Part shown: one piece after another, positions 34,161 to 45,994 of the stretch
Numbering within the stretch: the first letter of the stretch is position 1
Layout of the letters: each line of letters starts with the position of its first letter
Origin: Phocoena phocoena
Lineage: Eukaryota > Chordata > Mammalia > Artiodactyla > Phocoenidae
Assembly (NCBI RefSeq): GCF_963924675.1
Contig: NC_089220.1
Coordinates: forward strand, 166,146,761 to 166,210,760
Length of the DNA: 64,000 bases
Reading direction: 5' to 3'
Position numbers and translations under genes: made by a program
Notes under the pieces: model-generated
What the model saw: the letters and a program-made list of their open reading frames with translations, nothing else
What the model was told of the DNA's origin: nothing
The model's database searches: none

Positions 34161-36021
34161 TTAGCATTTTTCTGTTTCCCCACATGTTTTCCAACATTTG
34201 GTATTATCAGACATTCTGTTTTGCTAATCTCTGGGTGCAAGGACTTTGTAATTACTGGTGAAGCTGAGTATATTTGTACAATGTTACTGAGCATTCCAAT
34301 GACTTCCATTGAGAATTATGTGTGGCATATTTCACCCATTTTTTTTCTCTTTAATTGTCTTTTATTATTGATTTGTAGGCACTTTCTTTACATTCTGGAC
34401 AGTAATTGTGAGAGGGGGGCATATAATTGCCAAATATCTACCCTAGTCAATGACTTATCTTTTCACTTATTTGTGCTACCTATCATATATAGAAGTTTAA
34501 AATTCTTTAGTATACTTAAATCTGTCAGTATTTTCCTTTATGCTTTGTATGATGAGAAATCTTACATATTTTCTGTATGATTTTGTAAATCTATGTTTCT
34601 GTCTTTTCTTCAAAAAGTTTTACAGTTATACTTTTTCCCAATGAAGTTTTTAATCTGTCTAAAATTTGTATTTCTGTATGGTGTAATGTACTGATCAAAT
34701 TTTATCTTTGCTTTTTTTTTTCTTTTTTTTGGTTCTAGTACAGTTTTCTAACTAGTCCATCTTTTCCCAGTGACATTTAGTGCTATTGAGACCTCATATG
34801 TCTTTTTCCCATTCCATCCTTGTACCGATACCATGTTTTAATTATTACAATCTTACAATAAATGAACCATTTTAAACTATTTTTCCAAAAATGTGCATTG
34901 CCTATTCTTGAATATTTACTATACCGTATGAAAGTATGTGCAACACCATTTCAGGTTACATGAAAGGCAGTGCTGTGATTTGGCTTATAGTTGCATTGAA
35001 TTTATAGATTATTGGGGGGTGATTTCTCTATATAAATTCGAGTCTCCCCATTCAAGGACATAATTTAGCTCTCCATTTATTTAAGCTTACTTTCATGTCT
35101 TTCAATATATTTTATAATTTTCCCTACAAATATTTTCCAGATTTTTGTTAGATTCATGATGTTGTTGAAGTGAATTATTTTTATTGTAAATTTTATTTTT
35201 TCCTGAAATGTTCTAACTACTGGCTGATGGTTCATAGAAACGTACTAGATTTTTGTTTAGCTCTTGTTTCCAACCATGTTTGTTTTAAAAGTTTATCAAT
35301 TACTTAGATTTTCTAAATAATCATATATACAAATAATACCAATTCTGTTCATTCTTGTAACATTGATATGTTTTATTTTAATTTAACTGAGTATAAATTA
35401 AAGATTTAATTAATTGATTAATTTATATTCTCTCTCTATTTTTTTCTACTTGCTATCATGATTAAGCACTCCTGCACAAGGTTAAATAGAAGCATTGACA
35501 GCAAGCATCCTGTCTCGTCCTGAGTTTTATATAAAATCCCTTTGACTTTTTCACCATTAAGTATATTTTCTTGAGTTTTTACTGGATATTTTTTGTCAGG
35601 TTAAGAAAAAGTTTCCTTCTAATTCTTCTTTGCTGAAATGTTTTATTAGGAAAGTATTTTGAGTTTCAAATATCTTTTGCATCTGTAGAGATGAATTTAT
35701 GGTGTTCCCCTTTTAATATGTTAATTGGTAAATCATATTAATAAGTTTTCTAAAATTGAGCCATCCCTATATTCTGGGATAATGCCTTGATCATAATTTT
35801 TAAAATATTCATTCTAAGTTTGGTTTGCTAATATTTTGCCTAGAATTTTTATATTTATAGATGAAACTGGCCTGTAATTTTTCTTACTCGTTTTACATCA
35901 TTTTATCTTCTTATGGGTTAAAAAATGATTATCAGCTTATTCTATTCTATGGAAACATTTAAATAAGATTAGGATTACTTTTAATTTGAAACTTGATAGA
36001 ACGTATCTGAAAAAATCCTAG

Positions 36022-36024
<3 letters not shown>

Positions 36025-36069
<45 letters not shown>
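36025..36069. repeat. (TG)n microsatellite inside L1ME
   Basis: An uninterrupted TG tract of about 45 bp. Confidence 0.96.
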
Positions 36070-36072
<3 letters not shown>

Positions 36073-36470
36073 CGGACTTTAGTGATTCCATTTCTCTTAA
36101 TATTGGTCAATTAAGGTTTTCACTTCCTTCCTGAGTAATTGTTAGTTATATTTATAGTGAATTGACCATTTTGGCTAGATTTTCAAATGCATTGACATAA
36201 AATTGTTCCTGATATTCTCTTTTTTAACAATTTCTACCTTATCTGTAGTTGTTCCTTTTTTTCATACCAATATAGTCATTTGTGTTGTCCCTTTCTCTCT
36301 TTTTAAATCAGTATTGCAAGAATGTTATCAGTTTATTAGTTTTTTTCAACTAATAAACAATTTTTGGTTTTCTAGGATATCTCTGTCATTAATTGGCAAA
36401 TACCCTTGGCAGTCAAACCATAATTTAGTCGGGTATATTATTCTAGATCGGCAGGTATTTTCTCTAATTC

Positions 36471-36562
36471 ATTTTATTGGGTTGGCCAAAAAGTTCATTT
36501 GGGATTTTCCGTAACAACTTACAGAGGAACTCAAATGAACTTTTTGGCCAACCCAATAAAAT
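36471..36562 (+). mobile_element. Mariner-type palindromic MITE (BTMAR-like)
   Basis: Two perfect 31-bp inverted arms (36471-36501 and 36532-36562, core GGGTTGGCCAAAAAGTTCAT) surround a 30-bp spacer. GGTTGGCCAAAAAGTTC is the terminal inverted repeat of the mariner family known from cattle and relatives. No transposase remains. The outermost ATTTTA/TAAAAT pair may include the TA target site. Transcribed, it would fold into a near-perfect hairpin. Confidence 0.92.
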
Positions 36563-36760
36563 ATTGTATTGATTTCTGTTACTTATCTTTGGTTTTGAAA
36601 GTCTACTGTGCCTATTGTTATCCCTTGGTGCAACTTATCTTTTCTCTCTGGATACTTTTAAAATCTCTTTTAAGATCTCTTTGTAGTTCTGCTGTTTCAC
36701 TACAATGTATCTCATTGTGGATTTGTCTTTTATTTATCTTGATTACTTCTTAACTCATAG

Positions 36761-37440
36761 GAATCATATATTTAATCAATTCCGGGACATATACAGGCCT
36801 ATATCTTTGAATGTTGATGCTTTGATAATTCTGTTCACTCTCTGAAATTAATATTAGACATGAATGTTTTGTTCATTTCATGCTCTCTGTCTCTTAATTT
36901 TATATTTATCCCTTTATCTCACTGTGCTGCATTCTGAGTTATTTCCTTAAACCTGTCTTTCAGGCCATTGATTATGTCTTCAGCTGTGTCTATACAGCTG
37001 TTTCACCTCTCCATTGAATTTCTCATTCCATAGCTATAGTTTTCGTTTCTAGATAGTCTACCTACCATTATTTTAATACCGGTTTTCTTTTCATATGGCT
37101 TGTATTCCTTTTAGTGTTAGTCATTTAAAATTTATGTGAAATAATCTCTTATTTTGTTCATTTATCCAAAGTCCTTAGGGACTTTGTGTTGTATCTGGTG
37201 GTATGATTCTTCTGATGGATTGTTTCTTCGTGTGATGAGTAATTTAGGACAATGGGCTCATCCTCAGTAGGGAATATGGTATAAAAACATGCAACCAGTG
37301 TCCCCTTCAGACATTTTGCATTTGTTTTTGCTTTTTGTGTCCTAGGATGAATCCTTGGGCTAATTTCTTGATTCACATATTCCTGGACCACACAAACAAC
37401 CCTGATTATAAATTCTGGCACTATCTTTTCCCTTCACTTG
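36761..37440 (-). other. Probable continuation of an old LINE, antisense (weak)
   Basis: TTCAGCTGTGTCTATACAGC and CTCCATTGAATTTCTCATTCC resemble the 5' portions of ancient L1/HAL1-type elements in antisense. The sequence is T-rich like the preceding L1ME. Identification is uncertain, and no coding frame is supported. Confidence 0.35.
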
Positions 37441-37704
37441 GTATCTAGATAGAGACAGACAGGCATCTTTACCGTGTCCATTTGCTGGGACTCTATCACC
37501 TGTCCGTACCCTTACATAGGAAATTAAACCCAACCTTCTGGGTTACTGAGACATGTAAGTTTCCCCGATGCAGACCACAATCTGTTTGCGCCCTTACCAT
37601 ACTGCTTTTTAGATCCACGTATCTTACCCCTGGCCTTCTCTCTTGCATGCTGTTTCTCTCACTCTTGCTTTCTTTTTTTGCAAGCGTAGTAATGCATTTA
37701 AAAG
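37441..37704. other. Spacer, nothing recognised
   Basis: Non-repetitive interval; the open frames crossing it run into the adjacent SINE. Confidence 0.5.
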
Positions 37705-37715
37705 AATAGCGTCTT

Positions 37716-37924
37716 GGGCTTCCCAGGTGGCACAGTGGTTGAGAGTCCGCCTGACGATGCAGGGGACACGGGTTCGTGCCTCGGTCCGGGCGGATCCCAC
37801 ATGCCGCAGAGCAGCTGGGCCCGTGCGCCATGGCCGCTGAGCCTGCGTGTCCGGAGCCTGTGCTCTGCAACAGGAGAGGGCACAACAGTGAGAGGCCCGG
37901 GTACCGCAAGAAAAAAAAAAAAAA
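37716..37924 (+). repeat. CHR-type SINE, short form
   Basis: GGGCTTCCCAGGTGGCACAG head, GGTTCGTGCCTCGGTCC B-box region, GGTACCGCAAG and poly-A. The target duplications AATAGCGTCTT (37705-37715) and AATAGTGTCTT (37925-37935) differ by one base. It has more substitutions than the 27401 and 46105 copies. Confidence 0.95.
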
Positions 37925-37935
37925 AATAGTGTCTT

Positions 37936-38859
37936 TTTTATCTGTTTTTTCTAAGTGGGAAAGTTTTCAAATTTTCTTGAGAAAAAAATTCAGAACAAGA
38001 AGTCCTAGTTTGGCCTTTTGGACATTAAAAAAAAGCCTAAGAATTTCACAAATCATATTCTCCATGCAAAATTTTCTTGCTAGCTTCTGTAGAAATGTAG
38101 TTTATCCAGAAATCAGCGTGAAAATTATTAATGTAACTCTGAATGTTTTTCTGTGTAACTGCTGAGGAATTGCATTCCTTTGAACCTCTATGATAAACTC
38201 CGCCACAGCCTGGTGTGTTGAGAATAACGGGGTGAGGAGGGGCTATATCCTACTTTGAGAAATTTTTCAGGGAGTGTTCTGTAGAGGAACAAATACTGTT
38301 TTCTGAAAAAGTGCAAGCATCATTTGCTTTTTCTTAGTGAGAGACCAGAAGGATATATATATTTAAAGGTTATAATGAAAACCCCAAAGCCCTTTCTGGC
38401 TCTATAATTCTGTGATTTTTTTACTATCTTGAGAAAATTTCCCAAAAATTCTTATAGCCTGTGTGGAGCTTTATAACCAAATCCTAGGAATCAAAGTTCC
38501 TTAATCTTCCCAAGATGCTCTCCTGTTCTCTCTGTCATTCACCATAGCGTCTTAGCAAGTCCATAGATATGAAAGGGACTGTGTTCAACCTTTTTTTGCC
38601 GTTCATATTTTTTGATCTGATTTTTCCACGGGATGTCAAAGAATACATTGCCAAACAAAACAATTAGTTGACTAAAGAGAATGTTAATTATTGAATACTA
38701 TCTAAACATGACATATTTCAAAGTATACACTGTTGGAAGTTTTCAAAACTTCCGCTGAACATGCTATAATTTTGAGATATTTTGCCCCAAAATTCTTTTT
38801 GGAAGCAACAACTTAATAATAAGACACAGTTGAAATAAAAACAAAGGATTCTTTTAAAA
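37936..38859. other. No gene recognised
   Basis: AT-rich, non-repetitive sequence. Confidence 0.5.
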
Positions 38860-39310
38860 AAATATCAAATGTTCTTTCAACGCTCGATACCCAAAGTTAT
38901 TTCTGAGGCCTCACCGTATTATTTTAGATTAAATATCTAAAACAAATTATTACAGAAATAAACCCATCCCTTCGCTGGATTTCATTCTGTGTTTGGATTG
39001 GGGTGGAGTCAGTTGTTACGTGCCTGATCAGAGCACAGGCGCTGAGTCTTTTTATTTTCTTAATTATGAATTACCGTTTCAAGCCCTCATTGGTGGTTTA
39101 CCATGGCAGTAATCCCTACCAAAACAGTTGTTCGTCTAGATCCTAAGTGGTTTGCTAGAACATTAACCTTGACTTGACCCCTGATGGTCACAGGGTCAAT
39201 AATTACAACTTCTAGAAAAACTATCAAGTAGGGACTGTACCCTGAATTATGTTACTTGCCTTTAAAAATAATTATAGTATGTTTGTCATTCAGAAGGACT
39301 AGATCAGCAA
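38860..39310. promoter_or_regulatory. Candidate conserved noncoding element (inference only)
   Basis: A long complex block without repeats, containing TTTTAGATTAAATATCTAAA (a near palindrome at 38919-38938), TTTCTTAATTATGAATTACCG, TAACCTTGACTTGACCCCTG (nuclear-receptor-like AGGTCA half-sites in antisense) and GGTCACAGGGTCAATAATTAC. The clustering of half-sites is visible in the sequence; the enhancer role is inferred. Confidence 0.22.
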
Positions 39311-42300
39311 GGCTAATGAAAATGCTTCAATCCTTATCAGTTGGAATGAAAAGGGCTGGCTCCAGAATGTGCTGCCCTCGGAATTTTTGTGCCGCCTGTG
39401 TTGCCTGTGTGCTGATGCGCATGACCTACTGATGTGTGGCTTGGCAAGCCACAGAGGCTTACTCACCCATGCTGGATGTGAAAGGGGCTTCCGGGCCGCT
39501 CCCTGTGCTGTGACATTCCTCGGGTTCTCTAACAAAGCTTTCAACTGGCGTCTGGGACTAATGAGCATACAGTCCCAGGAGCAATGGAGCACAGTTTTCC
39601 GTCACCCATTAAGACGAGCTCTAAGCCCCAAGCTTATCAAGCCTGAACCAGGAGAAGCTAGGGCCAAAGGCTGAAGATAAAACGGCCACTAATAGTTTCA
39701 TAAACTGTGTGAATAATTCCACGTTAATAATAAATACTGCATGGTTAGTGATATTACCTAAGCCCTTATAGCCAAGGTGCTCACTGACCCTGGCCATTAA
39801 AGGCAACATAGCTCTTTTCAGGAGAATCTGAATTAAGCCTACTTTACATAAAGTTTAGTCTGAGGACATTTCTCCAAGTATTGTTCCCCCTCTGTGTAGA
39901 CAAGCGACCTCATTCTGCTAGGGTCACATGGGATGAAGGAAGTGCTAGCGGTGGGCCATCCTGAGCTGGCAGGAGATGCACAGAAAATCCTGGTGCAGAT
40001 GCTTCTGCCTTAGGATGTCGGTTAGTTTTGCATTTTAATTTAAGCTTTCAATTCTGTGCCTTGCTGCAGCGTAATCGGGGAATAAAGTAGATTAGAGGAA
40101 AACAGGGCGAAAAACGACTCAGTCGTTACCTATTATTTATTCTATTTTGTCAAGGATGTCAGAAATATAAGGTCATTAAAAATCAGTAAGTTGCTGGAAA
40201 TGGGGATGATGGGAAGGGGGAGTCATACCCCGTACCTAAGACCTTAGCATTGATGTTTGAAAGGACACTTGAAGATCCTATTCGGCCACTGGTATATTGG
40301 AGACTTCATACATATAAGTGGCATAAGTGAATATGGAGACCTACTCAATCAAAATAGTTTAAAAGTCTTTAAAGTACATAATCATTAATTTTTAATTCTA
40401 AAGCTGTTATATTCTTCCCCACTCGCATTGGTGATCTTGATTGTACACAGCCATCCCTGTACTATATGGCTCTACTATTTTTTGTCCTATATATTTGCAT
40501 CCTACCATTTCTACTTCTCTGTCTCATTTATTTCACAATTCTGTTTGAGAATCCCTGGAGACCTGGCTTAAACTTCCTTTCATCCTGTCCAGATTGGCCA
40601 TCTCATTCCAGTTTTTCACTGAGCTCTTCTTTCTTTCCTCTATCATGGCATTCCATCGTTGCTCTGAATCAGGTCTGGATTCACGGTCACAGGTCTCATG
40701 GGTCTCTGCCCATGTACACTGTTCCACGTTACCTTTGATGCCCCTTGCCTCCTTCGTCCTTTCTAATAGGACCTGCATCCTTAACATCTACAGACTAGTT
40801 GAGAAACTTGTTGATCATTCTCTCATGCCATCTCTCACACAAAACGTTTCTATGCACATCCCCTCTGCCCTCAGTATATAAATTAGAACTCAACCTTTCA
40901 ATGTAAACTTACTTGATTTGGGACTGTTGGGTATTTGAAGTATAACTTGAGCAACACTCCTTTCCCATGGTAAAATATGTGTGATTGACATGCATTAGGA
41001 AGGCTGGATATGACTGGATACCAGATTATAGGCAATTGTAAGGCAGTTACTAGGTTTCATGTTCTGTAGCATCTCGTGTGAATCCATGAACTCTTAATTT
41101 GCAAAATCAGTATCACAGAAGCTGATGGTGGTGGTATCCAACCCCCTAAATGAACTTCTAGCAAATATATAGAGTTGGCAGAGTGCCGTGGAGTTCTAGC
41201 ATTATTTAAATTATTCTAAAAAAAATATCCAGGAACCACCCCAAACAGATAAATCATCCAGATTCTTATAAAAATCAGAAGAGTATCCACTGGAATTACC
41301 TTTTCATGCACCTAGCGACTGGCATATACACGTTCTCAATAAATATTAAATCTATCATCATTGGAATATGTGTTCAATACCATATGATTGATCACCATCA
41401 TCAACTCTTCCAGCAATTTTTCTATAAAATCTGTAGCTAGTTTATGGTTACGTCAAGAATCCCAAAGCCACTGTGAAATCAGTGCAGCAATTGGTGTCAC
41501 AGCTCCTTAAACTGAAGTTCTTTAACCTAAGGGTCCAAGCTTCCATCTTCCCTTGGTATGCCTAAAAGATAAAAAGTTAACATTTTTCAAGATTGATGAA
41601 ACAGTGATAACAGTTCTTCCTCATGGAAGAATGAAAATATACACCTTTAGATTACTACATGAATGATTTAATTCAAACATAAAGAATTATCACAGTTCAG
41701 TGTTATTAAATATTGAAACAGAAGTAGAAGATATGCAATCACCTTTCTTATATTTTATTAAAAATAGGGTAACACGTTGAGATCCAAGGTGGATTTGGAG
41801 ACTAATTTAAGCTCTGCAGACCTTGGATTTTATACTTATCAATAACGGTTCCCCTGTTCTTTGATTACATGTGTTTCTTTCGAGGTATTTTTAACTTTAG
41901 AATGCTGAAGCAAAGATGTTCAAATTCAACCTTGGAATTTAATACATCATCTCTTTCGCCAGAGACATTTCACTGATCCTGTGTTATTTAAAGGCCAAAT
42001 GGAACTGTTATGGTGAAAATCTGAAAAGAATGTCAGAACTAACACAGTATAGAGATCACATTTTCGCAGAAATAATGATTCCAAGTCTTGCCATTTAATT
42101 TGCATGGTTGAATGAACTTGTCTTTCTCCTACTCCAGAAATACAGCCTACCACGTCCCGAACTGCAGCCCTTTCGAAAAGAGGTCAAGTCCCTAGGTTAG
42201 CATTCCACAATCGTGCCCACTCCACAACTTCAAACCCAGTAACAATTTTTTAATTAAAAATGAATTCTAAGCCTACAAGCTTATCCTTTCTGAGAAAATC

Positions 42301-42574
42301 ATGGGAGGAGGATGGAATTGCTCTATATTTCTTTTAACTAAAAATGAAGTCACTTAACCTAGAAATTTGTATCTCAGGTGGGGGCTGAACTATCACAGAA
42401 AGGAATAGATCGTGTTACCCAGAACCCAAGGACCACTGGTGGTACCTTCTCAGGACAGCTGACAAAATTCTTCCTAGGAGAATTTCCCTGGGTCGCTTTC
42501 ATGAGTATATTATTAGCATCCTCTGTGTTAGTGGGCATAGTTCTATAATAAACAATGTCCACATTGCAGTGGCT
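39311..42574. other. No gene recognised; weak L2/MIR terminus near 41300
   Basis: A GC-balanced block (39360-39670) keeps about 100-codon frames open on both strands without recognised domains. CACCTAGCGACTGGCATATACACGT with CTCAATAAATATTAAATC (41309-41355) resembles an L2 or MIR 3' end. A C/T-rich stretch at 40500-40860 keeps a plus-strand frame open but matches nothing I know. Confidence 0.45.
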
Positions 42575-42985
42575 CATCACTAAAATGTGTGTTTATTACT
42601 CACAACATAGTCCATGGGTGTGAGGATGAACAAAGCGTGAGGGTTCTGCTCTAAGCAGTCACTCAGGGACCCAAGCTACTTCAACGTGTGACTTTGCTAT
42701 TTCTAGGACCCCTGCCTTCTCTGCATTCAGCCCACCAAAGGGAGCCAATCACAGAGGACTTCCTGGGAGGTTACCTGGGGCCAGATCTGAAAGTAGAGTA
42801 TGGCTCTTCTGTCCTCATCCCATTGGCTGGAACTCAACCATACAACCCCATTTAACTGCAAGGGAGACTGAAAACTGAAGCCTAAACGGCTGCCAAGAGG
42901 AGACTGAAAAATGAAACCTAAATGGGTGCCAAGAGGAAAAAAAAATTGGATCTGATGAACACTGAGCAATGTCTGTCACATCTTT
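42575..42985 (+). repeat. Interspersed repeat, MER-class, family not assigned
   Basis: GTGTGTTTATTACTCACAACATAGTCC, CTCTAAGCAGTCACTCAGGGACCC, CCATTGGCTGGAACTCAACC, TTTAACTGCAAGGGAGACTG and ATGAACACTGAGCAATG follow a common mammalian repeat that I recognise by its phrases (cactcagggaccc, ccattggccagaactcagtcaca, aactgcaagggaggctgg) but cannot name reliably. Confidence 0.6.
42865..42936 (+). repeat. 36-bp tandem duplication
   Basis: Units at 42865-42900 and 42901-42936 both begin AGACTGAAAA and end TGCCAAGAGG, with four mismatches. The duplication lies inside the MER-class repeat. Confidence 0.9.
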
Positions 42986-44090
42986 AGTAGTTTTGAGTTG
43001 GGGTTGATTAACAGGGTATGTGAAAATAGCCCCATGGTCAGTCTTGAACACTTGTAGCTATAAGAAAATATTGGACCAGGGGTGCCCATCCCAGGAAGCT
43101 GTAACTATATGTTCCCTACTAGGGAGGGTGCTCAATTTTAATGTTGTGAGGAATGTAAGATGAATCAGATATTGTTTCTGCCCTCAGGCAGTACATAGTC
43201 TCCTAAAGGAGTAGGCTATCTGTATAACTAGCTATGTTCTAGCTCATATAACAGGCTATTAAATTGGAAGTTTTTACTAAGACTCCTAGATCTAATAGAC
43301 AGGAAATGCCAAAGTTAAATACCAGATCAAGGTTCAGATTTTCAAAGGGCTACCAAAAATGTGTTCCATAACCTAAAATTTTCTTAGCTACAAAGGGGAT
43401 ATAAATATAAAAGGTCTCTGAGACTGAAAGCTGAGAGAGGATATCCTGAGGAGGATTTCTGCTTAAAAAATAAATTTAAAAAAAATTTCAAACATGCTAT
43501 GTTTTCATCCACATCCCTGAGGATGAGGGCTGGGGGCTGTCTGCCACCCCACCTCAACTCTAGTAAGACTGACTTCTACAGAACCATCTAGAGAAGTTGA
43601 CCTCTACCTCCTGAGGTTGGGAGAGGGGACACAGTAGACTGATGTCTCCCTCAATTCTGAGAAAGCTGGAGGGGGATACACCATGACTGGTTAGCTGTTC
43701 TGATGGCAGGAGCAAAGGGAAGTTGTTGCTGCGTTGAAATCAACCTGCATAGTGGCATCTTAGATTCTGTCCAATATGGCGGCCCAGGGGTGATGAGACC
43801 TCAACAGAGAAATGCTGGAGGTGGACCGCTAGTTGCCCAGGGGCTAAGAAAGGAGCAGCAGGCTGGACTAGAGCTGCAGCGATTGAGTCAGCAAGTCAGG
43901 AGAAGACCTTAGAGTGGGAGAGTGAAGAACCCACAAAAGTGATCTTAGAGAAAAAGAGTCAGCTTTCAATATTGGCCACACTCTCTTATGATCCTATCAG
44001 TCAAAGAGATCTTTCCTGTCCCTCTTATCTGTCTTCCATACTTCAACTGTGGGGATGGAGTTTGGTCAGAAAAAGCAATTAGCGGATGAA
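42986..44090. other. No gene recognised
   Basis: Mixed sequence with nothing assigned. GTCCAATATGGCGGCCCAGG at 43769-43788 contains a YY1-like core (CAATATGGCGGC), isolated from any CpG island. Confidence 0.45.
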
Positions 44091-44106
44091 GAAAGATGGA
44101 AATGAG

Positions 44107-44446
44107 GGACTTCCCTGGTGGCGCAGTGGTTAAGAATCCACCTGCCAATGCAGGGACACAAGTTGATCCCTGGTCCGGGAAGATCCCACATGCCGCAGAA
44201 CAACTAAGCCCGTGCGCCACAACTACTGAGCCTGTGCTCTAGAGCCTGCGAGCCACAGCTGCTGAAGCCTGCGCGCCTAGAGCCTGTGCTCCACAACGAG
44301 AGAAGCCACCGCAATGAGAAGCCCGCGCACCACAACGAAGAGTAGCCCCTGCTCACCGCAACTAGAGAGAAAGCCCGTGCATGGTTATGAAGACCCAGTG
44401 CAGCCAATAGATAAATAAATAAATAAAATTAAAAAAAAAAAAGAAA
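44107..44446 (+). repeat. CHR-type SINE, long form
   Basis: GGACTTCCCTGGTGGCGCAG head, a shortened B-box region (AGTTGATCCC, bases lost), two internal CACA(A/G)CT modules and tail ATAAATAAATAAATAAAATT. Target duplications GAAAGATGGAAATGAG (44091-44106) and GAAAGGTGGAAATGAG (44447-44462). Confidence 0.96.
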
Positions 44447-44462
44447 GAAAGGTGGAAATGAG

Positions 44463-44751
44463 ACAGATGGAGGAAACCAAACGCACTCTTTATGTTGAAG
44501 ATACCAGTTTGCCTGCAGGCAGCCTTGGATGGGAGATGATGATGGTTCAGCTTTGAGTGATGGTTCAGGGCTGATGAATCCCGAGCTGGGCATTCTCATT
44601 TCTGAATTGAGACTGTGTTTTGTAACCGGCAGAGAACGTAGAACTTTTCCTTAACTAGGGATGAAAAGTCATAGCTCTGCAGGAATTTTCATCAGGGACA
44701 GTGGAAGAGCTAACTTCTTTGATTAGGCTTAAAGGGACAGTGACAGGCGAA
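44463..44751. other. Spacer between oppositely oriented SINEs
   Basis: Nothing recognised; it separates two CHR SINEs that could pair with each other. Confidence 0.5.
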
Positions 44752-44765
44752 AACAATGCTCTTTT

Positions 44766-45053
44766 TTAAAAAATTTTATTTATTTTATTTTTGGCTGCGT
44801 TGGGTCGTTGTTGCTGCGCACAGGCTTTCTCCAGTTGCGGCGAGCGGGGGCTACTCTTCATTGTGGCGCGTGGGCTTCTCATCATGGTGGCTTCTCTTAT
44901 TGTGGCTCGAGGGCTCTAGAGCGCAGGCTCAGTAGTTGTGGTGCACGGACTTAGTTGCTCCATTGCATGTGGAATCTTCCCAGACCAGGGCTCGAACCCG
45001 TGTACCCTGCATTGGCAGGTGGATTCTTAACCACTGCGCCACCAGGGAAGCCC
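44766..45053 (-). repeat. CHR-type SINE, long form, antisense
   Basis: Tail TTAAAAAATTTTATTTATTT, GGCTGCGTTGGGTCG, one CAGTAGTTGTGG module, GGGCTCGAACCCGTGTACCC (B box) and head CACCAGGGAAGCCC. Target duplications AACAATGCTCTTTT (44752-44765) and AACAGTGCTCTTTT (45054-45067). Confidence 0.96.
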
Positions 45054-45067
45054 AACAGTGCTCTTTT

Positions 45068-45994
45068 ATGACTACAGCTGACATAGCTGATTTGTTCAGT
45101 GTGCCGTTTATGTTTGAATTCTGGTGAAGTGCCCTAGGAGAAGTACAAGTAGAGTGCTCTGAGAGGCCATATAAACAGTGCTTGCTTCTAGCTGGAGTGG
45201 AAGTGTGCCTAAGGTAGGGATGCGTGGAGAAGAAGGCACATGCAGCAGACCCGAAAGGTAGAGGGTAGGTGGCTGTTGGAGCTTTGTTACAGGCATTTCT
45301 AGCAGAGCAAACAATAGAAAAAGCAAAGGATGTGTAAGTGTACATTCATCCTTGGTAAAAAAACAAAACAAAGCCAAAAAGTGCCATTCTCATGAGGGAT
45401 ATTGATAACGGAGAAGGCTATGCATGGGTGGGACAGAGGTAGATGGGAAATCTCCTTACCCGTCCCTCAATTTATTGTAAACCTAAAATGCTCTTTTAAA
45501 ATTGTCTTTTTTTAAAAAGGTCGGGAGACAGAAAAGCATAACAGATGCCTATAGAATAGCAATTAGTTCCATTTGGCTGAAGCCAAGCATGGGGCAATAA
45601 TGGAAAATAAGGTGAAAAGTGTTGGCCTACAGCTTAGGTAAAAAGCATTAGGCAAGCTTGAAACCTCAGCAGGGAGTCTGCAGAAAAGGCAAGGAATCAA
45701 GGGCAAGGCAGGCTACCAGGGCAAAAGGAGAAGCCTTGTAGTCGGGCTGACCTTCGCGGTAGGCGGCCAGACGTCTACCTTACAGTGTCCAGCAAGGTAC
45801 AGGGCATTAGTTTCTATCTAGATAGACCAGGTTGATGTCCAAGGGGGGAGAATGTGATAAGTAGGCTGTGAAAACAAGAACCTGTAGGCAATGAAGATGA
45901 TAAATTCAGTAAGTTGTACCTGAAGGTAGGAATTTCACCTTGGATTACGTTTGGGAGTCAAATCTATACAGATAGGAAAGGCTTCTTTTCAGAA
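45068..45994. other. No gene recognised
   Basis: A 138-codon minus-strand frame (44929-45345) starts in single-copy sequence and ends in the SINE. It has no recognised domain. Confidence 0.45.

Larger units (their letters stand above)
33225..36760 (-). mobile_element. L1ME-like LINE, 3' UTR plus much of ORF2, antisense
   Basis: The antisense 3' UTR is at 33360-33690 (CCTCCCAAGAGATAGTTATCC, GGAGATGTATCCATGTTGATACA). Then come ORF2 landmarks in reverse order: GGTCATAAGGGTACACATTTTC, CCAACATTTGGTATTATCAGAC, TTGATTTGTAGGCACTTTCTTTAC, GCATTGAATTTATAGATTATTGG, GATGAAACTGGCCTGTAATTTTTC and TTAGTTTTTTTCAACTAATAAACAATTTTTGG. Stops are frequent, so it is a fossil. Three later insertions or expansions lie inside it (MER5A, TG repeat, mariner MITE). 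Confidence 0.82.
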
